A DNA stretch of 64,000 nucleotides from Axinella damicornis (taxonomy: Eukaryota; Porifera; Demospongiae; Axinellida; Axinellidae): the NCBI GenBank assembly GCA_963931865.1, contig OZ007510.1, positions 1,697,205 through 1,761,204 on the forward strand, written 5' to 3'. Shown in pieces: positions 44,304-54,490 of the stretch; position 1 is the stretch's first letter, and every line of letters starts with the position of its first letter. The notes below the pieces were generated by a model that searched no databases, was not told where the DNA came from, and worked only from the letters and a program-made list of their open reading frames with translations. A program made the position numbers and the translations under genes.

Positions 44304-44726
44304 GTGCACGTGGTCACATGTTGCTACACCCATTCACCTGTGTACTTTGGCCTGACTAACTAACCAATGTATCTCGGTGTTCCATCAGCAAGAAAAAACA
44401 TTTGTGTTTGATGTTCAGTGGCCTCAATATATGTTCACCTGCAACTAGGAGGAGCTTATGGGCTCCTGCTGCAATGTAGCTTCGTTCCCAGGCCATTTAT
44501 AAGAGTAGAAACGGCTGGGGAATAAGGCTACCTGTACATATAACAGCAGCAGCTATGTGAATGTTCAGTCTCCAGCTTTGCACAAGTGCATCCTGTTTAG
44601 GCCTGCGCGCATAATTTGCAGAATAATAGGGACTTACCTGAATTAATCGGGCCAGAAAACGGAAATAATTATTAGTGGGCGTGTAGTTTCAGCCACGTGG
44701 CTCATGGCTGCCTTGTGTGAGTCGGA

Positions 44727-44910
44727 TGCAGAGTGCTGTGGCGACCTTTCGTTGCTTTCGAGCTCCGAAACAGGAACAGAGGCTACAGAGCACGAGTCTA
44801 CCTCCTCCGATTCCTGTTGTGACTCCAACCACACCCACCCATACTAGTCATGGCTCTCAGCTGATGACTGCCCAATCAAGCCTCACTGCCAAAAATGGAG
44901 GCCCTACAAG
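44727..44910 (+). CDS. Possible first exon of an unidentified protein
   Basis: ATG-initiated, 61 codons to a donor GTGAGG. The N terminus (MQSAVATFRCFRAPKQEQRL) is Arg-rich without acidic residues up to that point, as in mitochondrial presequences. A 48-nt candidate next exon at about 44956-44990 and a third at 45661 can be joined in phase, but no domain is recognised. Confidence 0.2.
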
Positions 44911-45194
44911 GTGAGGACTGCTTTTCCAGCCCATTCGTGCAACAGAGGAGAGAAGTGGCCCACCCAGCTGCAACCAAGGGCTTTTTGCAGGTAAGCCAGA
45001 GACCGCCATTCAGGTGCCATTCAGGTGCATCCACCCATCTCCCTGTCTCCCAAGGGACATTGCCAGAAGTGACACCACACCACAAGATGAAAGTTTCAAA
45101 CTCTGATACAAGCTGTGTATACAATGTGATGTGTTCATGAGTAAAGTAGTTCAGTAATAAGATAATGACACCACTGTGCATTGCATGCCTACAC

Positions 45195-45232
45195 TAGCCT
45201 TGTTCCCAGGACGTGGCCTGGGAATGAGGCTA
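45195..45232. mobile_element. 38-bp MITE with perfect 9-bp target duplication
   Basis: TAGCCTTGTTCCCAGG at the left and CCTGGGAATGAGGCTA at the right, flanked by TGCCTACAC on both sides (45186-45194, 45233-45241). Confidence 0.8.
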
Positions 45233-45242
45233 TGCCTACACC

Positions 45243-45363
45243 ATCAGGGTTTCATCTACTGGGGGGGGGGGGGGGGGGGGGGGGAAAGGAAGCTTCTGGA
45301 CTCATGCACGGCACTTGCCACTACTTCCCCCCCAAACATTTTTTTTCTAGATGAAACCCTGAC
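45243..45363. mobile_element. Short element with CAGGGTTTCATCTA inverted ends
   Basis: ATCAGGGTTTCATCTA near 45242 and TAGATGAAACCCTGA near 45349 enclose 90 bp with a 25-nt poly-G. CAGGG ends suggest hAT, but no 8-bp duplication is seen. Confidence 0.5.
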
Positions 45364-47822
45364 TCCCTGACCATCTTGGAGGAGCTAGATGCTGGAATCT
45401 CTAATACTGTTACATGAAGTCCAAGCTAGAGCTGTGGCTGCTAGTGGTAGGATGGACAGAACTCTAAGGAATGTGCCATTCATCACACAGTGGTTGCTCC
45501 AATATGACGTTTTGTGAACACATTAGAAATTTCCATAACTCTTAGTCACTTTAATACTTGTTTGGTGTATTATCCATCTGTGCATGTGGTGTACATGATG
45601 GCCCTTACAGGCTTGTGCAATAACAATGAGAATTAAGTTCACCAATAAATCTGTCTACAGACGGCATGAGTTCATCTTGTACCCTGAGCTATCATCATTT
45701 TTTCATTTCATCCAACCAGCAGCAACAGCAACAAGAAGTTAAGATACAGACCTATAATTACAGATTAGAAAGTGCAGCGAAAAGAATACTGACCTCACCC
45801 TTCTTCCAAAGCTCAAGTACGAGCATGTCTATCTCGACTAGTGTCAGCAAAACCGTCCCAGGCTTTGTAATACGCTAGCCTTAGCCTCGTTCCCAGGCCA
45901 TCCCCACCACCAGTAGGGAAGTGTGAGTAAAAGCAAAAAGCAAGCTTCCTCTTATACACCATGCAGTCTCAATAACATTCCTGGAATCCAATCTATAAGT
46001 ATGAGAATTACACTCTAGCTGCCTTGTGGACCCTGGGGTTCAATTGCAAGGCTTGACAAGTACATCTGACTTGTGGATTGCTCATCAACAAATTAATTCC
46101 GAAAGAGTTCTTGACACACGTCAGTTTGCCTACAAGTAGCTAGTGACAGGATTCTGGCCAAATTCTTGGCTAATCAGTTCCACCTGAAAGGAGGAGTGGA
46201 GGCATTTGAACTAAGGGAAGAAATCATCTCCAAGGTTTGTCTCAACACCTTAATTGGTCTACACGTAGCCTGGAAGGAATTGAGAGATCAGTGGAACACA
46301 AAAGAAACAGTCTGGAGGCCTTTGCTGGAGGGGAGATAGGAATAATGGAGTTGCAGCACACATGGGACCACGATCAGAGTGGACTGCATTGGCCTGGAAG
46401 CACTAGCAGATCATAGATCAGGAACCCTACTACTGCAGGAGATCATCAGTTCCAGGATATATAATGTGCAAAAGACCTATATATCCTAATTTTTGCATTT
46501 CAGTGGTCAGCTTCTAAGATGCAAGAATGCACCTGACAGGTACAGGAGTCACGTCGCTTGTTACAGTAATTCCGGAATAGAGAGTCAGAAGATGTTGGGT
46601 CAACCTTTGAACCAGTGTGAAGTGTCGGCTGGAGTCAAGATCCATGATGCTACAGGTATGCTGCTGACAGAAGGGAGAAGCCTATGACTAACTGTCTTTC
46701 TGGGTAGAATATGTCCAAATGTATACTGTGTTATGCATGACTTAAGTAATTACATTTGAATGGAAAAGCAAACAGCTCTACATACATGTGCAATGCAAAG
46801 TGGAAACTGACTCGGGCCTCACCCTCCTTCCAAAAGCTCATGTCTATCTCACAGAATTCATGGAAAGCCCACTGCCTCTTCCAACTAACGTCGAAATGTC
46901 CTTGCCTCTTCACTGAGCGGCAGAGAGCTATAATTATAATTAGTATCCACACTGTACGTCCGTGGCTATATTTTTGGCGGGAAGTCTAGGTCAGGTGGTA
47001 CGCGCATGCGCAACAGGATGCATCCGGTTTGGGCTTAAATACTGATTTTGTAGCAAGTTTTGGCGGGAAGTCGGGATGGCGTGTTCGCTTGCAGACTGGG
47101 GTCTGAACATTGCCTCCCCAATAACCGAGTACGAGGTCGGGCCCCTCCGTACATACCGGTTCTCGACTTCCCCGCCTAGCAGCCGTAGTACGCCGGTTCC
47201 CATCTGACCACCGAAGCTAAAGGTGTCTGGTAGAAAGCAGGTCGCCCTCCTGTGATTCCAGGTACGCCTATCCAGCGCTCCTGAGGCTTACACTTCGGTG
47301 TCTGACCTGTCACGGAGGGATGGGTGTGTTGCTAGGTTGTATTTTTTTTCCTTCTTTTTTTTTTCCTCTTTTTTTCCCTTTTCATTTTTTTTCCCTTTCA
47401 GCTGGCTTTAATATATTATGCTGAAACTGGTAGCTAGCATCCAAATCAAGGCTCTGTTTTTTTATGCACTGCTTGACCACCAGTAAAGTAGTGTTGGGAG
47501 ACTGCTATTATCTTTTTTGTTCCTAGTTTGTCTTTCAGCTGATTAATTCTATACTAGAACTGCCAAATATATTAAGTTTTTTTATACACTGCTTGATGCC
47601 ATTGAAGTGTGACCTTTCTTGGAGGGATCGAGACTGGTAGGTTAGCCTCGTTCCCTGCAGGCCGCATGAACGAAGCTAACGTGTGTCAGATCGACCTTTC
47701 ACAGAGGGATGGGAGGTCACTAGCTAGGCTGGCCATGATCTGTCTCTGCTCATGGAAGGGAGGAGCTTGTTCTTTTTTTGCTGCTTGTATGGCTTGTCTT
47801 TCTTGTTGTTTTCTAAAGGGTG

Positions 47823-47847
47823 TCCCCCCCCCCCCCCCCCCCCCCCC
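47823..47847. repeat. Poly-C tract
   Basis: About 25 C in otherwise unassigned sequence. Confidence 0.9.
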
Positions 47848-48254
47848 TTTAGGCAAGGGTTCCAATGGGGCTGGGACCCTGCTGAGTTCGACTTTTCACC
47901 ATGTCTGCAGCACCATCTAGTACCTGGTCTGTGTATTGCTTCTATGCTGATTATTCCAACACCACCCCACTTCTGGGACTACAGTCATCTCAAAGTGGTC
48001 TGCAATGACATCAGTGCACAATCGTGCACGCTACATTTCTCCTCGACAAACCATTGTGCAAGTAGAAGTTTCCATATTGTAGCAAAATAGAACTAAATAG
48101 AAATAATAGTCAGTGAACCAAAATAAAAACAGGAGTTACACACATGCACCAATAAGGCCTACCACAGTTGATAACACACACACATGCAAAATTGACAGGT
48201 TCATTTCAAATATAACTCCTGGTTGAGTAAGAGGTTTGGCTGCTCTCTGGTAGT

Positions 48255-48354
48255 TCAATTGCATGCGAAGCAACAGCAGCAGCAAGTCACAAGGACACCA
48301 ATGATGACAACCAGACCAAATATGCCAATTGAGAGGCCAAGCGTCAGCTGAAAC
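48255..48354 (-). CDS. Second (alternative or paralogous) last exon of the Cys-rich membrane protein
   Basis: Begins after CTGCAG acceptor with one base completing a codon, the same phase as the last exon at 51267-51387. Encodes 32 residues: FQLTLGLSIGIFGLVVIIGV then LVTCCCCCFACN and a stop, that is, a transmembrane helix and a Cys cluster. The other exon reads RDLAIGLSVAVFALIVIF followed by Cys-rich sequence. No matching upstream exons were found between 48355 and 51266, so it may be an alternative 3' exon of the gene starting at 53278. Confidence 0.55.
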
Positions 48355-48569
48355 CTGCAGTGCATGGGGAAGTGTACATGTAGTAGGTAGCAAGATTACA
48401 AGTCTCTCCTTCCATCGCTCTCCCTCTCTCTCCTCTTTATCAGTATCTGATATGAGTGCACGTGCCTATTGAGTCATATTGACTGCTCTTGGAGTAACCA
48501 TCAAGATGCTGATCCACCAAAACCCTAGCTTTGTTCTCAGGCAATGCAGGGGGAAGGAAAAGCTTTCCT

Positions 48570-48800
48570 TTTCCTTCGCATTGCCCGGGAATGAGGCCAC
48601 TCCTTCCCCTTGCGTGGCCCAGGCAAAGCCACTCCTTCCCCCCATGTGGCCTAGAAATGAGGCCACTCCTTCCCCCCCGCATGGAAATGAGGCCACTCCT
48701 TCCCCCTGTGTGGCCTGGGAATGAGGCCACTCTTTCCCTTGTATGCCCCGGGAGCGAGGCCACTCCTTCCCTCAGTGTGCCTGCCTGGGGATGAGGCCAC
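48570..48800. repeat. About 35-40-bp minisatellite containing CCTGGGAATGAGGCCAC
   Basis: Six to seven imperfect units containing GAATGAGGCCACTCCTTCCC. The core resembles the GCCTGGGAAYGAGGC tip of the dispersed MITE. Confidence 0.75.
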
Positions 48801-48840
48801 TGAAACCTAAACCTGTTCTGCTGGGTATTCAAACTGCACA

Positions 48841-51266
48841 CTCACCATTGTCAGCGTACTCATGAACCTAACCATGCCCACTCATCTCAAAGTCAATACC
48901 CTACAAGGTGAGAGCACTGTTTGCCAAATTCCTTTGCATAGGAAATTTAAACCTGGCTGTCTTTAGCCAAGCAGGGACCCAGCCATGTAACCTAGTTACA
49001 GATAACGTTCAGCTACCCATCACCTTCCCTTGTCCGCCAACCTCATGATTACCAAGCCGTACAATAGAAGAAGACTAGCTCTTACAAGATCATAACTATT
49101 GGAAAAGACTCATAATGTCATTAGGCCACAGTAACAAAATTCACAGTTTCTGGTCACTGCCTGCATCTAAAATAGGTGTCGCATCATGCTTTGTAAATAA
49201 ACGTTCAATGGTCACTACACATGCGCATGTGCAGTGCTGCCAGTCATACGGTGGTAACTATAGTCTGTAAGTATATAAATTTGCTGCTGGGTTCAATAGT
49301 ATTCGCTGCTGGGTCTATACACAGGAATCTGGTGCAAGCAGTCAGGCCCTTTTCAGGCAAGTAATCTCTCTGCAAGGCTAGGGGAGGAGGCTGCAATCGG
49401 TACCTGCATCAGGTAGGCTAGGGGAGGAGGCTGCAATCGGTACCTGCATCAGGTAGGCTAGGGGAGGAGGCTGCAATCGGTACCTGCATCAGGTAGGCTA
49501 GGGGAGGAAGCTGCAATTGGTACCTGCATCAGGTAGGCTAGGGGAAGAGGCTGCAATCGGTACCTGCATCAGGTAGGCTAGGGGAGGAAGCTGCAATTGG
49601 TACCTGCATCAGGTAGGCTAGGGGAGGAGGCTGCAATCGGTATCTGCATCAGGTTTGTCACAAAGCAGCCAGAGACAGCAAGCTGGAAGGCTATTTACTG
49701 TGTTGTCTATTGATGAAGTCTTGATGGAAGAAATTTGCACAGCCTTTCTTTTTTACTGAAGTGGGGATGTCCCTGCTATTGAATTAAACTTACCACCTGA
49801 CCATGTGGATGGATAATTCATGACCAGAAACTAATACTGAGGGGCAAACACACTCCTGGTACTTGTGGCATGCAAACCTGCTTGCAACTCGTTCCAATTA
49901 ACATACATGTCACGTGAGGACCATGCTTGACCAATCGAGTCAGCAATGGCAGCCAAAGGGAAGACCAAAAAATGGTACAGCGCACGAAACTTTGCCAGCA
50001 TGGTGAGTTTCGGCAAGTAAGCGTCAGTAAAATCATGACTGTGTGGTCAGAATCTTAGTAGGCCTTTTGTAAGAGCTGCACTGGCAATGAAAGTCAAAGA
50101 GAGCGCTCGAGCAATGGCGGCCTATGGGAAGACAAAAGCACCTCCACCACCAAGGTGGGTTTCAGCAAATTATTATATGTTTGTGTCACTGCATGATAGT
50201 GATCACGAAGGTGTAGTCAGAATCTTTAAGACCTTTCCTGCAAGATGGCACAACTTTCCCCTACCAGGAGTGTAATGTGCGTTGGTAGTCATTGCCATAG
50301 CAACGGAGGATTCTCACCTCATTATTGAACCAATTCTTGTGGTCAGAGCAGCCAGGAAAGGGATGGGATTATTGAGCAACAAAAGAGCCCACTAAAAGAC
50401 TCCTCTACTGGATTTCATGAGGAGTATGGGCTGGCTTCATTAGAGGCAGGTGTAGGATTTTGCTACTGACTGGGGAAGCCCAAGCAAGCCCCACGACGAT
50501 CAGACTTGAACAGTCATGTTGAACAATGGCTATACTCAGATGCAGGCAGGTGTCATGTAATAAAGTGTATGAAGCCCAGCCACCCGTCCACCAGGAGCAT
50601 GCCCTCGTACGCCTTCCTTCTGAGATCTGTTTCTAAATAGCAAGAGTTGGACAACGTGCTGGTAACTTAGCTTGCTAACTACGACACAGGCCTCACCCTC
50701 AGCACTTGTAGATATGTAGTACCTGAGAAGCATGGCTCTGCAATAAATGCCTAGCAAGTGGTCCAGTTGAAAGTGGACCAAATGTACATGTACCAGTGGC
50801 TATGGCATCATTGGGATGAAACAGAACACCTCGTACGACAGGTCATCAACCATAACAGATTGATGACCTGTCATCTGAGGTGATCACCGGCTCAATGTAT
50901 CATATCATAGCCAGTCAGCAGGTGTCTCCATAAAAGGAGAAGTGTTGATTCAAAGCTGTGCACAAGGGAGGCCCACACATGATACAAAATACATACAGAT
51001 GAGTAAACCATGTCTGGTACAACAAACAAACACACCCACCCACACACATTCTCTTGCCATTACTTTTTTGTCCCCAGGCCAGGTGGCCAAATACCAAAGG
51101 GACATACAGCAAGATGCAAGATGCCAACAACAAAAGTATACATTCAAGCACACGTGCACGCCACTGTGCATGCGATCAGGATGGTGAGTGATTGCATGAC
51201 CTTTCACAATGATTTTGAGTGACTAACAAAAAACAGAGGAAAACTGTTCGGTTATTTCCTGTCCGG
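48841..51266. other. Intronic or intergenic sequence without a supported gene
   Basis: Contains the minisatellite at 49374-49651 and a small hairpin at about 50838-50877 (TGACAGGTCATCAA inverted). Two similar exon-like starts occur on the plus strand: ATGGCAGCCAAAGGGAAGAC at 49946, ending at donor GTGAGT, and ATGGCGGCCTATGGGAAGAC at about 50114, ending at GTGGGT. No protein is recognised. Confidence 0.4.
49374..49651. repeat. 40-bp minisatellite, seven copies
   Basis: Unit contains GGCTAGGGGAGGAGGCTGCA and GGTACCTGCATCAG; copies differ at only one to three positions, so it is young. Confidence 0.95.
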
Positions 51267-52212
51267 CTATCGACGACAGCAATCCAGATAAGAGAGGCAG
51301 CCGCACCAGCAGCAGCAAGCCACCACGACTATGAATATCACAATGAGAGCGAACACCGCCACACTCAAGCCTATGGCCAGGTCACGCCTATAGAAGAAAC
51401 AATAGGGAGAAGCAGAGTGAATCTGGCTCACGGTCAGGGTGGCACTCTCCCTACAGTGTAGCTTCTAGCTAGTAACTGTGCTGATGTTGTAAAAGGAACC
51501 AACAAGGCATTATTTCCACAGGACAATCCGGTTCAATAGTCACAAGGCAGATTGAGGCTAGCTATCGATCATCAGTAGACCTATGTCAAACATTGCCCTG
51601 CTACTGGTAGTGTCAGCCAGTGAGTCTTACAGCAGTACCCTGGGCGTTGGCAACTTTGTGTGCAAACTAGGAGAGTGCATGTGAAGTAGAAAGACCATGC
51701 ATAGGAGCCACGGTATAAAGATAGCCATTAGCTACTCTGAGCTAGACCATGCCTACCAACAGGCTACTCCTGGGCTGAGCGTATTCACGATAAAGCACTG
51801 GTAGGCGTGGCATTTCTCTCCTTCCTCACCAATTAGACAAGGCTCTCTGCCTTTTCACACCCACTTAATAAGAGCGTAATTGTGAACTTAAGGCTGCATT
51901 CAGCCCCTAGGCAAGAACCAAGAGTGCATGATGACATCATGGTGTCATCAATGATGCACACTCTTGCAGGAAGTGAACTGTACATCATGGCCTTAGCTGA
52001 ACATGATACCACAACACTAACTAGCGCACATTAGGACTCACAGCAGCAGTAGAGTGCGGTTTTCATCTGGACTGCAACAGCCGCTGCGGAAGTATTGACA
52101 GCACTGATTTTTAACACTATCAAAGCCATTATCACCACCGTCAGTGGGATCGAGAAGACTAGGACAGCAGCTATCGCCGCATGCAGTTAGGAGACATGCT
52201 GTGTGTGTGTGT

Positions 52213-52260
<48 letters not shown>

Positions 52261-53278
52261 AAGGTAGGTTGCAGTATTGCAGCAGCAGTCAATGCAGCAA
52301 CTTTCAAAGCCAATCTACACATACAAGTCCATGCAGTGTTATTGTATACATGCTGTTTGAGAGTGTATCATCAACTATACCGTAGTCACTCGTTATTCAT
52401 GACATTCCTCCAATAGGAAGTGCGCTTCATTTCCAATTACAGTTTTTTTTTCCCCGATTGAAAATGGCCGAGTTTCTGGAAGAAGACTTCAGCACTTAAT
52501 AAAGAGAAGAGTCAAACCTGTGCCTAACAGTGAATATGCGCCTATAAGTGAGTTGCGCCTAATAATAAGTGACTACATGTATGGTATATCAACAGGTTAT
52601 GCACACAGCAAAGTCAGATTTGTTGCAGTCACTGCAGACAGAGTCAGCTGGTTTTCCATACCAGTGTACATCTCTCTACACAGCTATATACCAGACGATG
52701 ACTCGTGTGACAGAAGCAAAAAGCTAGCCAGCGTCAACCCCCCATTAATGCTGGGCCAAAACGTCGACAAGCTTCGATTATGCAGTTGACCTTTGACAAC
52801 TCTCAGTCAGAATGCCATGCAGACTTCCGGAACTCCCTTACATGGACGTAATGCCAAATGCCCAAATTACACTGAAGTAGAGCATGGTGAATATTGTGCA
52901 GTTGGTGTTCACGGCCATTTGCTGTCCAACTGGTACTTTTACTTTACTGCTCTTCTACTAGTGACCATTGACTGACGGGAGCAACCCTCCCTTGCCTTAC
53001 CAGTTTTGAACAGAAGACTGATAAGTGGCGTAAAAGATACCATACAGGCTCCATTTAATACCTTGGCTTCAATCTATCAATCATTCCACTTGCCACCAGT
53101 GCAGCCTAGACAGACTAGCTGTATGGTACATACATAGTTATACTTGTAGAGTCTACATGGTTGCACTACAAGGTATGTTCGCTCTAGTACTTGTAGTTAC
53201 CAACGTACGTATCTGTCCAGCGACAATCGCAACACAGCAACAAAGTGCCAACAAAGGTAACACTGTCCGCACTCCCAT
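51267..53278 (-). CDS. Small Cys-rich single-pass membrane protein, complete
   Basis: Exons 53209-53278, 52042-52198, 51267-51387 join in phase (1, then 2) to give 115 residues. Signal peptide MGVRTVLPLLALCCCVAIVAG, here residues 1-21, is followed by a Cys-rich ectodomain with CGDSCCPSLLDP, NQCCQYFRSGCCSPDENRT, then a transmembrane helix (GLSVAVFALIVIFIVVVA) and a short Cys-rich tail CCCWCGCLSYLDCCRR. The layout (signal, paired CC motifs, one helix, juxtamembrane Cys cluster likely palmitoylated) resembles Shisa-type proteins, but it is much shorter and I cannot assign the family. The acceptor of exon 2 abuts a GT/poly-G repeat. A second last exon lies at 48255-48354. Confidence 0.65.
51919..51966. 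mobile_element. CAAGAG-family MITE, 48 bp
   Basis: CAAGAGTGCATGATGACATC at the left and GATGCACACTCTTG at the right. Flanks CAAGAAC and CAGGAAG match only partly. It lies in the intron of the Cys-rich gene. Confidence 0.65.
52201..52258. repeat. (GT)n and poly-G tract upstream of a 3' splice site
   Basis: About 13 GT then 32 G, CA and poly-C on the gene strand, immediately before the acceptor of the Cys-rich gene exon at 52042-52198. Confidence 0.95.
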
Positions 53279-54490
53279 GTTTTCAACTGATGAGACAGCT
53301 TGCAGTTAATTACTTGGGGGGCCGGGGTTGGCCGGCCGGCCCATGACGAAGACGAAGGGGCGTGGTAGCCTCGTTCCCAGTCCCGGATCCCACGCCCAGC
53401 TTTCCGTCGCTGCTTAGTACGGTAAAGCTACGGTTGCATGTAAAACGCGGAACGTGGAATGGAATGGAACGTGGAATGGAACATGGAATGGAACGTGGAA
53501 CGGATGTAAAATGTCGTAATGAGTCCAATAAGCGTATTAATTAAGGTGGGCGTTAATTGGAGCTGGCGCGAGTGAAGTCTCGCACAGTCGAGTCATGGTG
53601 ACAATCATGTCGCGAGAGAGAGCTCAGTCTAGGCGCTTGGCCACGCGAGACTACCGGCAGGTTATATGCCCTGGATGTGAGAAGTTCACAGTAGACAGCA
53701 AGATGTTAGCCTGACATGACTATGCCATCCGAGTGAAGCAGGGCTATAATTACGGTCTTCGGGCCAGCATAGCAGCACAGCTAGGTCTATAGCACTAGCA
53801 CAGTACACGTTCATACAGCTTACACTAGTGATCCTGCTCGCGCTTTAATATTCGTCAGAAGACAATAGCCCTGCTTCACTTCGCTGATCGGTCAACTGCA
53901 TGTTAACATTCATGACATTCTCCATCCAGGCCCAGGGCATAACAACCTGTAGTGACAGGTACATGTAGTCTCGCGTAGCCGGCCAGGTTGTCACTCGCGC
54001 GACGATTGTCATCAGCCACCATCTCCCTTGACTCGACTCTTTCACCGTCTATGCCGACTACTGCATGCGCAGGCTTGCTCGCGCCAGCCCCAATTAACGC
54101 CCACCTTAATTAACACGCTTATTAGGCTTATTAGGACATTTTACATCCGTTCCACGTTCCATTCCACGTTCCATTCCACGTTCCATTCCATTCCACGTTC
54201 CGCGTTTTACACGCAACCGTAAAGCTACTAAGCGCAAGCAGCGACGAAAGCTGGGCGTGGGACTGGGAACGAGGCTAGGGGCGTGGTGCTTGCACGATAT
54301 ATCCGGGGCCCGGGATAGACGTTCGCGGCGCGCGCATGTCTGAATTTTGGTGCTACATTCCAATCTGATTGGCTGACAGTTGACAGGCTGACTTGGCGTA
54401 AACATTGTAAACAAGCTGTACTTGTTGATCTAGTTGCATGAGTTGTAAGCCTGCATGTATGTGCTAGCTGTCAGCTTCGCGAGCTAGCTT
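53279..54490. promoter_or_regulatory. Divergent spacer of the Cys-rich and dioxygenase genes, mostly a foldback element
   Basis: Apart from the element at 53366-54277 the spacer holds about 90 bp next to the Cys-rich gene and 213 bp before the dioxygenase ATG, including GCGGCGCGCGCATG. No TATA box was recognised. Confidence 0.5.
53366..54277. mobile_element. 912-bp foldback element with long inverted repeats and 9-bp target duplication
   Basis: Starts TAGCCTCGTTCCCAG and ends CTGGGAACGAGGCTA; flanked by perfect GGGGCGTGG (53357-53365, 54278-54286). Each arm is about 400 bp and includes a GGAATGGAACGTGGAATGG minisatellite. Long inverted repeats with 9-bp duplications are typical of Mutator-like elements; no transposase is present, so it is non-autonomous. 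It is the longest member of the TAGCCTCGTTCCC family here. Confidence 0.8.

Larger units (their letters stand above)
43174..48254. other. Gene-poor region downstream of Nova-like gene
   Basis: Contains the Nova-like 3' UTR (with an imperfect repeat of CCCAATCAAGTTG words at 43440-43570), MITEs at 44116-44303, 44481-44531 (TAGCTTCGTTCCCAGGCC to AATAAGGCTA), 45195-45232 and 47643-47680, a hAT-like element at 45243-45363, and T-rich sequence at 47340-47400. A low-confidence exon is listed at 44727. Otherwise no gene is recognised. Confidence 0.5.

Noticed and set aside
47185..47260. Resemblance to an internal part of 5S rRNA (CATCTGACCACCGAAGCTAA)
   Set aside because: Only about 20 bases are similar and the rest of the 5S sequence and its control region are not recognisable.
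49374..49651. CRISPR-like array
   Set aside because: The units are contiguous tandem repeats without unique spacers, in a eukaryotic genome.
53162..53257. Plus-strand signal-peptide-like exon (MVALQGMFALVLVVTN) ending at a GT
   Set aside because: It is antisense to the first exon of the Cys-rich membrane gene, which joins two further exons in phase on the minus strand; no plus-strand partner exon was found.
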